Notes under the pieces: model-generated
What the model saw: the letters and a program-made list of their open reading frames with translations, nothing else
Database searches by the model: none
What the model was told of the DNA's origin: nothing
Shown here: piece by piece, positions 1 to 9,692 of the stretch
How the letters are laid out: each line of letters begins with the position of its first letter
How positions within the stretch are numbered: the first letter of the stretch is position 1
From: Chromobotia macracanthus
Taxonomy: Eukaryota > Chordata > Actinopteri > Cypriniformes > Botiidae
Assembly: GCA_036877525.1 (NCBI GenBank)
Contig: JAZGTH010000062.1
Location: 8,678,501-8,742,500 of the forward strand
Direction: 5' to 3'
DNA length: 64,000 bases
Translations under genes and position numbers: made by a program

Positions 1-713
1 AAAGACAGCGTTCCAGGAAAAGAACCTCATACCAGCTGTGAAGCATGGAGGTGGAAGTGTCATAGTTTGGGGCTGCTTTGCTGCAGCAGGACCTGGTCAG
101 CTCACCATCATAGAATCCACCATGAATTCTACTGTGTATCAGAAGGTGCTTGAAGAACATGTGAGACCATCTGTTAGAATGGTCTCGCCATTTTAATTAA
201 AGCTGAAGCGGAGCTGGACCATGCAACATAACAATGACCCAAAACATACTAGTAAATCAACCAAAGACTGGCTGAAAAGGCAGAAATGGAGAGTCCTGGA
301 ATGGCCGAGTCAAAGTTCAGATCTGAATCCCATTGAGATGCTGTGGGGTGACTTGAAAAGGGCTGTACATGCAAGAAACCCCTCAAACATCTCACAGCTG
401 AAAAAATTCTGCATTGAGGAGTGGGGTCAAATTTCCTCAGACCGATGTCAGAGACTGGTAGATGGCTACAAGAAGCGTCTCACAGCAGTAATTTCAGCCA
501 AAGGAGGTAACACTAACTATTAGGGGCTAGGGTGTCCTGTAATTTTTGTAGAATTACATTTACAGAAGAAGACATTTCTTCAGTTTTAATTGTTTAGTTA
601 TATTACTTTAATCTCTTTGTCTTGTTAAAATTGAGACTAAATAACCATATATTAAAAAATGTTACAAAATACATGCTTTCACAGGGTGTCCTAATTTTTT
701 CACATGACTATAT
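1..713 (+). pseudogene. Tc1/mariner transposase fossil, 3' half, with right terminal repeat
   Basis: Tc1-type DDE transposase of a cut-and-paste transposon, broken. Reading + from the window edge, the Tc1 block with KHGGGS and VWGCF is followed by a stop near 195, then by an open stretch at 221-523. That stretch carries NDPKHTS and the SDLNPIE block that holds the third catalytic acid, followed by WP..SSDLNPIEMLWGDLK and a normal Tc1 C-terminus. The usual catalytic Asp before NDPKH reads Asn here, so the enzyme would be dead even without the stop. Downstream, 685-712 matches the outer end of a Tc1 terminal inverted repeat (gggtgtcctaatttttt, then cacatgac) before a TA. The 5' half lies outside the window. 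It lies upstream of the rptor exons and is probably intronic. The family assignment is firm; the exact subfamily is not. Confidence 0.9.
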
Positions 714-865
714 TCTGGTCCTGATGTTTATGCTTAATTAATTAGTTATAGACTACCAAGGATATACTGTATAATTCTCAATTAAAATCACTTCAGGGAT
801 ACTTCAAGAACTTATGTGCCACACTTATACTAATCATCTCACATGAAAGTTGTTTTCCTTTGTAG

Positions 866-982
866 TGTGAATGGAGATGTTCGGTTCTTTGACCCACGAA
901 TGCCAGAAACAATCAAAGTTTTTCAGACAGTGAAAGGACTGACAGCACTAGACATTCACCCACAGGCCAGCTTGTTTGCCTG
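866..982 (+). CDS. rptor: rptor (Raptor, mTORC1 scaffold), internal WD40 exon
   Basis: Exon encoding part of the C-terminal WD40 propeller of Raptor, the mTORC1 subunit that recruits substrates such as S6K and 4E-BP to mTOR. It is bounded by a pyrimidine-rich acceptor ending tgtag at 861-865 and a donor gtgaga at 983. The first base completes a codon begun upstream; the frame then reads V-N-G-D-V-R-F-F-D-P-R-M-P-E, followed by the GLTALDIHPQA block typical of Raptor. The exon ends two bases into a Cys codon that is completed by the next exon. The 117-bp length and phase join correctly to the exon at 1179. Earlier exons lie outside the window. Recognition rests on similarity to vertebrate RPTOR as I know it. 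Confidence 0.93.
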
Positions 983-1178
983 GTGAGAGATACACATGCA
1001 CCTTATGTTTTTTTTGTACAAAACATTTAGACAACAAAATAATAACCACAATTTAAATGTATAAAAACATGACAGATAATTAAGTCAACCCTAAAATTAT
1101 GCAAATAAAACTAATCTTAGGTCCCTTGTTTTAAAGATTTTCTATCATTATTCTCTCCCCTTTCTGTTTTTTCATCAG

Positions 1179-1308
1179 TGGCTCTATGAATCAGTTTATA
1201 GCCGTGTATAACTCCAATGGGGATGTTATCAGCAACATTAAATACTATGATGGTTTCATGGGGCAGAGAATCGGAGCCATTAGCTGTCTGGCCTTCCACC
1301 CTTACTGG
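1179..1308 (+). CDS. rptor: rptor, penultimate coding exon (WD40)
   Basis: A 130-bp exon between an acceptor (tttttcatcag ending 1178) and a donor (gtaaga from 1309). One base completes the Cys codon from the preceding exon; 43 whole codons follow and the exon ends on a codon boundary. The product contains GSMNQF, the YNSNGDVISNIKYYDGFMG stretch and RIGAISCLAFHP, which are diagnostic of the last WD40 blades of Raptor. No frameshift or stop is present, and substitutions relative to mammals are conservative, so the exon looks functional. The - strand ORF over this exon is only a shadow. Confidence 0.95.
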
Positions 1309-2560
1309 GTAAGATAAATCTTGTCTATACTGTCACACACATTAGACTTTATTCTCAACAAGGACTGTGTGTGTGATTACTTTGATCTTTATCTCTGACA
1401 TTTAATCTACATTTTATATAGTGTAGTATACAGTTTTTCTGCTTTTCTTTTATATTAATAAAGCTATTTTAATCTATGTATCTTACTATAAATATAGGCA
1501 TAAATATTATATATATTGTATAATTTTAAATAAATATAAAGCTTTTCTGTTCTACTAAAGCTGTTACCCCCTCATTATGGCTGCCATGTTGTGATCATAT
1601 CATCATATAAACATATTAGATATGGCTCAATCTTGAAAAACCACCCTATTATTTGATTCATTTGGTTGTGAGACATGGGTGACTGTACTTCTGTTACTAG
1701 TGTTGTTTTACATTTACATTTGCTGCAGCAGGACCTGGTCAGCTCACCATCATAGAATCCACCATGAATTCTACTGTGTATCAGAAGGTGCTTGAAGAAC
1801 ATGTGAGACCATCTGTTAGAATGGTCTCACCATTCTAATTAAAGCGGAAGGGGAACTGGACCATTTACATTTATTTAAAGTAACTTTCATTAAAAGGCTT
1901 ATAAAACAATGCAATAAAAGTTTATTACATATAGATCATCTACGATCATATTGATCAAAGACGTCAACAGTAACAAATGATTTACAGTGCTACTGCACAT
2001 CTCTGGTCCTAAAGCATTTACATTGCCGCCATTTTTAAATCCCAGATCTGTAAAAACAACAACTATCACATACTCTACCTAACTAAACAATTAAGGTATT
2101 TACAAAAACTGAAAATAAACAATGAAGCAGAATTGCCAGAGTTCTTAAATAAGACTTTACACATTAAACAGTAGTTTGACAAGCTACTCATAAGTTAAAG
2201 CAGTTTACAGTTAAGCTACTCTTCTGAATAAATAGCTACACTACAGGTTACTATCAAAAGGTAGCTAGCTACATTAAATCTACTTTGATTTTTTTTCAAA
2301 GTTTAAATGGCATTGTATATTACAAATAACTGTATTACTGTAATGTATTAAATGTATTACTGTATTATGAATGAGTAGCCTTTCAAAACTGTATCGCTCT
2401 ATATCGCACTTCATTGACTTTAAAAGTGGTGAAACAAAATGTGATTTGAACATTTTGCCTCAGAAAACGTTGTCCTATTTTAAGTGGTGAAATTTGAAAT
2501 GCAATCTCCCTCCCATTTTGTATGTTAAATAGCTTCTTACTCTGTTTTTTATCTCCTCAG
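1309..2560 (+). other. rptor last intron
   Basis: A 1.25-kb AT-rich intron between the gtaaga donor at 1309 and the acceptor at 2560. Apart from the Tc1 fragment at 1719-1864, I see no coding or RNA gene. The small - strand ORF at 1575-1802 overlaps the Tc1 fragment and has no support. Confidence 0.85.
1719..1864 (+). mobile_element. Internal Tc1 transposase fragment, flanked by short direct repeats
   Basis: This stretch is nearly identical to about 77-222 of the Tc1 fossil at the window start (tttgctgcagcaggacctgg through ggaccat), in the same orientation, but lacks both ends of the element. It is flanked by catttacatt at 1711-1720 and catttacattt at 1862-1872. It cannot encode a transposase. 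The direct repeats could be a patch or repair scar, since an ordinary Tc1 insertion duplicates only TA. Confidence 0.85.
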
Positions 2561-2629
2561 CCTCACCTGGCTGTAGGTAGTAATGACTACTACATGTCCA
2601 TCTACTCGGCAGAGAAGAGACTCAGATAA
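2561..2629 (+). CDS. rptor: rptor, terminal coding exon with stop
   Basis: The acceptor atctcctcag ends at 2560. Twenty-two codons follow (PHLAVGSNDYYMSIYSAEKR, then L-R) before the TAA at 2627-2629. This matches the very end of vertebrate Raptor, whose last residues are a similar basic tail. The phase fits the preceding exon, which ended on a codon boundary. The protein terminus is therefore complete and the gene ends here on the + strand. Confidence 0.95.
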   Translation, partial: PHLAVGSNDYYMSIYSAEKRLR

Positions 2630-3440
2630 CATCAAGACCTGTGACCTCTGCTGCACACTTCCCCAATGTAATTGATTTCCTAGATATGCAACATCCACCA
2701 TGAATGTCTAAAGAAGGCTACTGAACCCACATACGATGTATTATTATTATAATGTAGAGTAAAGCTAATGTAATAATTCTTATGGAGTTATTGATTGTAC
2801 ACTTTTAAATTGCATATAAAGATCTAAAAAAAACCTTTTGCGTTAATCAGAGCTGGCCAATGAGTTTGACTGTCTTTGGGACTGTACCTCCTTTAAACCT
2901 CTGCAGAATCAAAGAGAACAACCTGAAGTAAAAGACATTTTATACTTTAAAAAAACAATATACTTAGTATAAAAGATATACAAAGTATAAAGGATTACCA
3001 ACTTACAGAAGCTCCACAGCTTTTGGGTTTTATACTTGTACCTGACTATGAAAATTAATCAGTTGGATCTCTTTGAAAGCCTACACCTATCTCTAATGTG
3101 TACTACAGTAGGATGTGCTTTGATGAGAAACATAGTCTAGTTGTTGAGTCATAGTTTTTTAAGTATGCAGGAGAGAAGGGGTTTTGGGTTGGAAAGACAA
3201 AGTGAATAGCCACCATTTTTACTGGCCAGTCACAACCTCCCTTCACACACAATCCCCTGCTCAACATGTGTACAAAAGCACAGTGCCAAATCCTCTTTCC
3301 ATGAAAAAACAAACTCAGTAGTGCAACTGAGCAGTAAGGAACCAGAAAGAATCATAAAAAATATAAGCCTAAAAACCAGGATAAAGAAGAATAGATCTGT
3401 AAAGACTTAAGATGAATAAAAAATGTCTTAATCTGATTTT
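2630..3440 (+). other. Probable rptor 3' untranslated region
   Basis: Non-coding sequence directly after the rptor stop. The first canonical AATAAA on the + strand is at 3415-3420, so this is a candidate 3' end. A further AATAAA at 5981-5986 lies beyond a Tc1 insertion. The true cleavage site cannot be decided from sequence alone. ORFs on the - strand here (for example 3103-3312) show no recognisable domain. Confidence 0.45.
3415..3420 (+). promoter_or_regulatory. Candidate polyadenylation signal of rptor
   Basis: Canonical AATAAA about 790 bases after the rptor stop, followed by T-rich sequence. It is the nearest canonical hexamer to the stop on the + strand. Confidence 0.4.
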
Positions 3441-4210
3441 TGTAATTAGCCAGTGTGATAACCAAGTTTGTGTTCGTTTTTTCTATATAGGGGGTCTTAT
3501 GTCAAATTCTAAGAGTTTTTCCTTGTCTGATAGTTGGTGTTTGTTGGGGTACTGACACTGAGTGACAATGACAGTGTTGTTTCCCAAAATTCAGTGTCTA
3601 GCAGCTAACTTCAGTATGTGTGAAATGATGTGTAATTTGCTAGAGCAGTGAAAACCAACCACACACAGCCACCTATCCTAAAACAATGCCAGAGCCTCCT
3701 AAAAGTTGATTATAAGAAATGTTTGTCTTCTGTACTATAATGGCAGTATGCCACACCACCTGATTTTGCAGTTTTTGTATATTGCCAACTCCTCACCATC
3801 ATCATGGTGTTAATGATTTCCTCCCTTCTCTTCCACTAAGCAGACTAGCTTCTGAAACCTGATGCACAAACTTAATTGATCTTTAAAAGGGTGTTGTTAT
3901 TATTTTTTCCAATTAATTCCTTAAATGAACACTGAGCTGAGATTATTGGACATAAATGTAAGAACAAGATTTAAAGGTGGTCCTCATTATGTTGCAGTCA
4001 TATGACCTGAGCTGTTTCCAAAGCCCTTTCTGTCAGGTAATGAACAAAGATTGAAGCAGTATGACACAATCAACTATAAGCTTCATGTTTCTCTGTTATA
4101 ATCCTAGTACTTCTACTGTTTTACATATATGTACAAGTCTTCTTCTGCGTGTATATGCTGTATACACAGACTGTGTTTGTGCTACTTGTTTTGGTATATT
4201 AATTTTATTG
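3441..4210. other. Intergenic or 3'UTR, nothing recognised
   Basis: AT-rich DNA with no exon, RNA gene or repeat that I can identify. It ends at the left terminal repeat of the next Tc1-like element. Confidence 0.5.
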
Positions 4211-5226
4211 TATACAGTGTATTCATAAAGTATTCAGACCCCATCACTTTATTCAGTTTGGTTATGTTGCAGCCTAATACTACAATCATTTAAATTATTT
4301 TTTTCTTATTAATCTACAGTCAGTACCAAGTAAAAACAGAATTTTAGAAATGTCTGTAAATGTATTAAAAAGAAAAAATTGAAATAACACACTGGCATAA
4401 GTAATCACTTGAACAACAACAACACTTGAAATTTTGCTGAGGTGCCTCCCATTTCTTTTGATTATTGCTGAGACATTTCTACACCTTGATTGGAATCCAC
4501 TTGTGATAAATTAAATTGATTGCACATGATTTGGAAAGGCACACACCTCTCTATATAAGGCCTCACAGCTGACAATGCATATCAGAGCAAAAACCAAGCC
4601 ATGAGGTTAAAGGAACTGCCTTTAGCGCTCAGAGACAGGACTGTTGCAAGACTGCAGACTGCAAGAAACAAGATTGTCTGGTCTGATGAAACTAAGATTG
4701 AACTGTTTGGCCTCAATTCTAAACATTAGTCTGGAGAAAACCAGACATTGCTCATTACCTGGCTAATACCATCACAACAGTGAAGCATGGTGGTGGCAGC
4801 ATCATGTTGTGGGGGTGTTTTTCAGCAGCAGGGACAGTGAGACTAGTGAGGGTTGAGGGAAGGCTGAATGGAGAAAAGAACAGAGATATCCTCAATGAAA
4901 TCCTGTTCCACAGTGCTCAGGATCTCAGACTAGGCCAAAGGTTCACCTTCCAACATGACAACGACCCTAAGCACACAGCCAGGACAACACAGGAGTGACT
5001 TAGGGACAACTCTGTGAATGTCCCAGAGTGGCCCAGCCAGAGCTCTGACTTAAAACCCTATCGAAAGACCTGAAAATGGCTGTCCACTGATGATCCTCAT
5101 CCAACCTAAGCATGAGTGGATTTGCAAATACGAATGACAGAAAATCTCCCAATTCCCATAATCAACGATTGTTGTGTCATAGTCAAAAAAGTGAAGGGGG
5201 TCTGAATACTTTCTGAATGCACTATA
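4211..5226 (+). mobile_element. Degraded Tc1/mariner element with both terminal inverted repeats
   Basis: The left end at about 4213 reads cagtgtattcataaagtatt then cagacccc. The right end at 5195-5226 is its inverted match (ggggtctgaatac...tgcacta), with TA at both outer edges, as expected for Tc1 insertion. Between them is a + strand transposase fossil. The clearest part, 4780-4998, contains KHGGGSIMLWGCF and DNDPKHTA, the latter including a catalytic Asp, and then a stop. The later DLNPIE block is frameshifted near 5040-5075. At about 1.0 kb it is shorter than an intact element of about 1.6 kb, so it is internally deleted. It is a different lineage from the Tc1 copy at the window start, because the terminal repeats differ. 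Confidence 0.9.
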
Positions 5227-6774
5227 CGTTGAGCATATTAAAAGTTTAATTGTGATTCAAAGTGACTTGATCTGTGTCTCACAGCAGTGCAGTGTTGCTA
5301 CAGATCTCCACATTACATTAGTATAAAAGTGTTTACTTGCAGCTTAAGTTACAGCAACAATATTAATAGATAAAACAGAATTGAATTTAGGAAATTTAGG
5401 AACTCTTATTAGTTGTAGTAATTCTCTTTTTTAGTCTGGTTCTTGTACGTGTATTTATGTAATTATTTTTATAACCAGTTTAATGGGGCGATGGAATTTC
5501 TGTTTTATTTTAAACTGGCTAAGGTTTTACTTTTTCATATTTTATTGACTTTAATTTCTAAACATAAATTATTTGTTGGCATTAATCTAGAAGGGATATA
5601 GGTTGATTCTGTGTCAAATCAACCAGATTTCGGAAATTTCAAATCAAAAATGTTTTTGTAATGTTTTTTACAGGCACAAGATGATCATAAATAGTGACGA
5701 AGGCCAACATATTAAATGCCATTGATAAATAGTTGATAAATAGTTGACAATCCAGTAATTACCATTGTGAAATTTGTCATTTCGACCCACCCCTCTACAA
5801 ATTAGTGGATTACTCAGTAACTATTTATCAATGACATTTAATATTTTGGCTTTCATCATTATTTATGTTGGTGTTGCGTTTGTAAAAAAAACTAAAAACA
5901 AAACTAAATTTTGAGCCAGGGACTTCTGGTTGAGGTGACATGGAATGATCCTATAGGATATTTATTTGCCTCATGAAAAGAATAAAGTTTAGCACTTTTT
6001 GTTGAATTTGTTCATGGATTAGGCTGGTGTAGACTCTTTAGTTGGATTTTTAGCCCCCTGTATGGGAGTGTGGAAAATGTATTGTCTTCATACTGCTGGC
6101 CTCTACCAATCCAGCTTTGAGTTTGAATCTTTAACAAAAATTTAAAGGAATTTAAACAATCAGGTCTTCTGTTGCTGTAGAACACTTGTTCCACCATGGT
6201 TTAAAATACCAGAGATAAAAGTATTGGAATAAACCAGATGCATAAATGTAAAGGCTGCTTGTTTTTTGTCTCATGTTTGTATCTGTCAATCAGCCTTGCA
6301 CCTTGTATTCATACCCATACTTTCCTTCATTTCCTTTAAATATTGGGGTGTTTAATGAATTTGTATGTATTTGCATCCCAGTTCTTCAGAACAAAAGCAA
6401 AGGTCATTCTTATGATGCAGTTCTTTTTTGTTCTTTTTTTGTATTAAATGTGCATTCCTGCATATCCATAAATGTGAAACTGCTTTTGTTGTTTTTTTAA
6501 AACATTTTTGCTAGCAAAGACAAACAATTGTCTTTGGATGTCAAGAACAAGATAACAAATTGTTATAGTATGATAATTATCAGACTCTATTGCAGAAAGG
6601 CATAAAGACTAAGTGTCAAGGCAATGTATTGTATAGTGAACAGTTTAGTTTTTTTAATATCCATATTTTCTCTTTTCTTGGAGGCTCTAGGTTTTTTTAT
6701 GACTGCAAATGGAAGTCTGTGTTCACTTAAAGGGTACTGATACTTTCAACTCCACCCTGTCTGCAGCAGCACGC

Positions 6775-6775
<1 letters not shown>
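5227..6775. other. Intergenic, no gene recognised
   Basis: AT-rich sequence with only short ORFs (for example 6012-6197 on - and 6273-6500 on +) and no recognisable domain. An AATAAA at 5981-5986 could be a distal poly(A) signal for rptor. Near 5700-5760 and 5815-5850 there are roughly inverted stretches around tatttatcaatgacatttaat, which suggests a small non-autonomous element, not proven. Confidence 0.4.

Positions 6776-6807
<32 letters not shown>
6776..6807. repeat. (AG)n microsatellite
   Basis: A pure AG dinucleotide run of about 16 units. It is followed by a locally GC-rich stretch (to about 6960) that differs from its AT-rich surroundings and has no coding potential that I can recognise. 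Confidence 0.95.
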
Positions 6808-6809
<2 letters not shown>

Positions 6810-7305
6810 CGCAACAAGGAAGGAGAGGAAACAAGGAGGGCGGGGAGACGCGGACGCTGGAGCACGTGGCGAGCTGTCAGACAATGCCCCGTGCTCCGAC
6901 AGAAAATAACAACACAGACCAAACAAAAACTGGGACGATCACACCGCGGACCTGACAGCTACAAGCAATATTAACAATTTACAAAATCCTAAGCCAAGTT
7001 AAATGTCAGCAGTCTTCCAGTAAGCAAGCAATTATTTATAAATGGAGAATAAAATCTTGGGAGAAACCAGACTGTGAATGAAAAATTCAACTGTGAATGC
7101 CAGTTCTCCTCTGGCACATTAAAGCTGCAATTCGAAACTTTCTTGGATAATACCTGCTAATTTTTTTATTTTATAATTTTAAATAGATTTTTTACATTTT
7201 TTAAATGTAATTTTTTTTGTTTTGTCTGATTTTGTGACAAATGTCAGGCACTGAGGAATATTACCAACATAGATGGTGACAGAAGCATAATGTTACCAAT
7301 TTAAA
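6808..7305. other. GC-rich patch then AT-rich intergenic DNA
   Basis: 6808-6960 is purine-rich and CpG-containing, unlike the rest of the region, and may be a piece of a repeat. 7117-7135 contains a ctggcacattaaagctgcaa-type motif. A similar motif, ctagcacgttaaagctgcaa, recurs near 31577, which suggests the end of a dispersed repeat. No gene is seen. Confidence 0.35.
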
Positions 7306-7440
7306 TTTATGCATTTGGCAGATGCTTTTATCCAAAGCGACTTACAGTACATTCAAGTTGTACTGTTTGTTAGTACGTGTGCTCTCCTTGAACTCGAACC
7401 CACAACTTTTGCACTGCTAACTACCAACTGAGCTACAGTG
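7306..7440 (+). repeat. Teleost short interspersed repeat
   Basis: Contains gcatttggcagatgctttta then tccaaagcgacttacagt, a motif found very often in ray-finned fish genomes as part of a non-autonomous interspersed repeat. The family name cannot be fixed from this fragment. A second, shorter copy is at 15158-15215. Confidence 0.75.
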
Positions 7441-7864
7441 TTCCTGTAGTACTGTAGAAGTTTAAAAAATAGTCCATCCCCACTGATTTGGGGTGATCCA
7501 GGTTATGGATGTAAAAGGAGTATAAATTGGTATAAGGATGATCAACTATCTGACCTGGAAATGGGACTAGTGTCCTGTAGAACTGGAGGAAAGTCAGTCT
7601 GTCTCAGGGGTTGACCCATCCCGTCTCCTGGTTTGGATAAAGTCTGAATCATTCTGACTACAGGACCTTGGGGAAATGAAAGACAGACAGCCTTGTGGAG
7701 CCAGTTAATCTGTTCTTATGGGAAGTGTCCTGGTTCCAGTTAACCTAGTTAATACAGCCAAACAATCCTTTAAGGGATTTAAATAATAAATACATAGAAC
7801 TGTGTGTAGGCTAGATTAAAGACATGGGTCTTTAATCAAGATTTAAACTGTCATAATGTATCTG

Positions 7865-8340
7865 TGATGTAAAACATCACAAAAACAGTGCAAACATCAC
7901 AAGAATGTCACAAGTGCAGACAGTACAACAGTACAAAAGACAAGTGCAAAGACAGTCACTCCTATAAAAACACACTACTACAATACAGTGCTGTTAGCTT
8001 TGTGAATACAGCGAGTGTTGTAGATGTCCACAACAGAGGGAAGAGAGACTCCAATGATCTTGTCAGCTGTCCTCACTATCCACTGTAGGGCGGACCGAGG
8101 TGGAGCAATTTCCAAACCAGACAGTAATGCAGCTGCTTAGAATGTGGTCAGAATGGGGGTGAAAGGTGTGCTTTCCTCAGCCTTCGTAGGAAGTAGAGGT
8201 GCTACTGGGCTTTCTTCGTGATGGAGCTGGTGTTGAGGGACCAGGTAAGGTTCTCTGCCTTTAATCAAGATTTAAGGCCCCAGGGGGAGTTGAGGGACCA
8301 GGTAAGGTTCTCCGCCTTTAATCAAGATTTAAGGCCCCAA
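7865..8340 (-). mobile_element. LINE (CR1/L2-like) reverse transcriptase C-terminal fragment
   Basis: Read on the - strand from about 8235 down to 7965, the frames give SSITKKAQ, LYFLRRLRKAHL, a CITVWFGN-like block, and then IIGVSLPSVVDIYNTRC. This is the usual C-terminal region of CR1/L2-type non-LTR retrotransposon reverse transcriptases in fish. It is split by frameshifts and is not functional. Toward 7865 it continues into a probable 3' UTR. Its 5' side carries a 57-bp tandem duplication (8232-8339). Confidence 0.8.
8232..8339. repeat. Tandem duplication, 57-bp period
   Basis: The stretch from gttgagggaccaggtaaggt to aggccccag occurs at 8232-8282 and again at 8289-8339 with one or two differences. 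Its tail motif ctttaatcaagatttaa also occurs alone at about 7828-7845. It lies at the edge of the LINE fragment. Confidence 0.85.
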
Positions 8341-8402
8341 AATATGCAGTGGAGGCCTAAATTGCATAAATGAAATTGAAGGTTACGCTTTAGCCAGGGT
8401 CG

Positions 8403-8817
8403 ATGGCTGAGAGAACAAATTGTACAATAAAAGATCAAATAAAGGCCTGCATGGAGACAGAAAGAAAGTGGCCTGACGTGTTACCAGCTGTGTTGGCAGA
8501 AATAAGAATGACCCCATCCTCAATGACTAAATATTCTCCATTTGAGGTATTGATGGATAGGCCTTTCCCGACCCCTTGGGTCAAAGGCCACAAAGGCCTT
8601 TGTTACCTCTTCCCTAGGTAACATGGAGGTGATCCTGGATGACCATGTGGTTTCCCTAATGGACAAACTGAACTCTGTGTGTGCTGATATTTCTCTTTCT
8701 CTCCCTATTCTGTCAGATAAGCCCACCCATAACTTTGTTTCAGGCCAACAGGTGCTGATTCGAAGTAGAAGCCAGTTGCTGTTTGAGAGCCAAAATATCT
8801 GGGGCCAGCTACAGTGA
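8403..8817 (+). pseudogene. pol: Retroviral integrase C-terminal fragment
   Basis: The frame at 8403-8621 reads AERTNCTIKDQIKACMETE, then IRMTPSS and SPFEVLMDRPFP. This is the end of a retroviral integrase catalytic core, with the Glu-containing helix changed in detail, leading into the C-terminal domain. A stop at 8619-8621 separates it from a second open stretch at 8623-8817, which includes FVSGQQVLIRSRSQLLFES, resembling the C-terminal SH3-like domain. The zinc-binding N-terminus and most of the core are missing. It is non-functional. The 8520-8987 ORF on the opposite strand is a shadow. Confidence 0.8.
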
Positions 8818-9089
8818 TTGCAGTGAGCAGGACTGGAGTGCTGACTGACTAAACATAAGTCAGCATCCGCATCACCAATTGACATTGCTGGGCCTAAGAA
8901 GCCTGCCCAGAGTGTGTGAAAGGCCACTGGAGAGGGGGCTTGTGCCAGACAGAAAATTCTCATTCTTTTAGAGAGTGAGGGGGCCATCTGTTGACTGAAG
9001 ATAGTGAACAGGCACAGCTTGCCTTTTGTTTATAGTTTCCCTCTAAAATAGGTGAAGGTTCCACTGAAATACATCTGGGTCTAAATTTT

Positions 9090-9423
9090 CCAACTTGTTT
9101 GTGCTATTGTTGGGGATGTTTGCTGTACTTATGTTCCAGATAATGATGCAGATGGACACCTGATCGATCAGGGAATCCAAAACATCACCAAAGCGGTTGC
9201 TGACCTGATAAGCAGAGAGAGAAATTAAAGTGATTTGGATTGGAGTCTTTTTTTTCCTAGCCTGTTCAGTAAAATCAAACATTGGCTAATATTAATTGCT
9301 GTAGTTATTGCATGCATTTTGATTTTGCTTTGTTTATGGCCTTGTATTATGGCTATGATTCGCCATGCATTAAAATCATTATTGAGTGTTTATGAAGGGC
9401 TATCATATTGCAAAGACCCTTAG
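9090..9423 (+). pseudogene. env: Retroviral env transmembrane subunit, C-terminal remnant
   Basis: At 9096-9125 the + frame gives a perfect CX6CC motif (C-AIVGDV-CC), the hallmark of gamma-type retroviral TM subunits, which binds the surface subunit covalently. An ectodomain helix region (ITKAVADLISRER) follows and is interrupted by a stop near 9227. Then 9235-9423 encodes a strongly hydrophobic anchor (LILIAVVIACILILLCLW) and a short cytoplasmic tail ending at 9423. The surface subunit and fusion peptide are not recognisable. It is a fossil with at least one stop. Confidence 0.75.
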
Positions 9424-9692
9424 GGGTTAACAAGTTTTGATATATCCTTTTGAATACTATTTACTCTGTTGCATAGGGAAGTCTAGAACACATCCTGTAG
9501 CTGTTATTTCCAACCATGCATAGCAATAAAATATAATCCAGCTATTTGTTTGCTTGAGGCAGTTTCAGGCACATCCTGTTCTGTTCTATATAATCTGTTT
9601 CTGTTGAGGAAATAAAAGAGCTTGATTTAACCACACTGTAGTGTCTGTGTCTCTCGCTCCAAGACCTCTGCTGAATGCACCGCCTCATAACA
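9424..9692 (+). repeat. Probable 3' LTR of the truncated endogenous retrovirus
   Basis: Directly after the env stop. It contains a TATATAA box (9587-9593), then AATAAA (9611-9616) 18 bases further on, as in a compact LTR whose R region carries the poly(A) signal. A U5-like stretch rich in tgtctctcgctcc follows, ending with ...aaca at 9692. An earlier AATAAA lies at 9525-9530. The exact left border is uncertain. No 5' LTR partner is in the window. Confidence 0.6.
9587..9593 (+). promoter_or_regulatory. TATA box in LTR
   Basis: TATATAA placed just upstream of the LTR AATAAA, at the usual U3/R position. Confidence 0.5.

Larger units (their letters stand above)
8380..9692 (+). mobile_element. 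Truncated endogenous retrovirus (integrase end, env TM end, 3' LTR)
   Basis: A decayed provirus remnant in + orientation. It keeps the C-terminal part of pol integrase (8403-8817), an env transmembrane subunit end (about 9090-9423) and an LTR-like segment (9424-9692). Gag, protease, RT, most of env and the 5' LTR are absent. The general style (integrase directly followed by an env with a CX6CC motif, compact LTR) fits gamma/epsilon-like fish retroviruses. A LINE fragment lies immediately upstream. Confidence 0.8.

Noticed and set aside
1117..1299. 60-aa - strand ORF over the rptor exon
   Set aside because: It is antisense to a well supported coding exon with correct splice phases.
8520..8987. 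155-aa ORF on the - strand
   Set aside because: It lies opposite the recognisable integrase fragment and shows no domain, so it is an antisense shadow.
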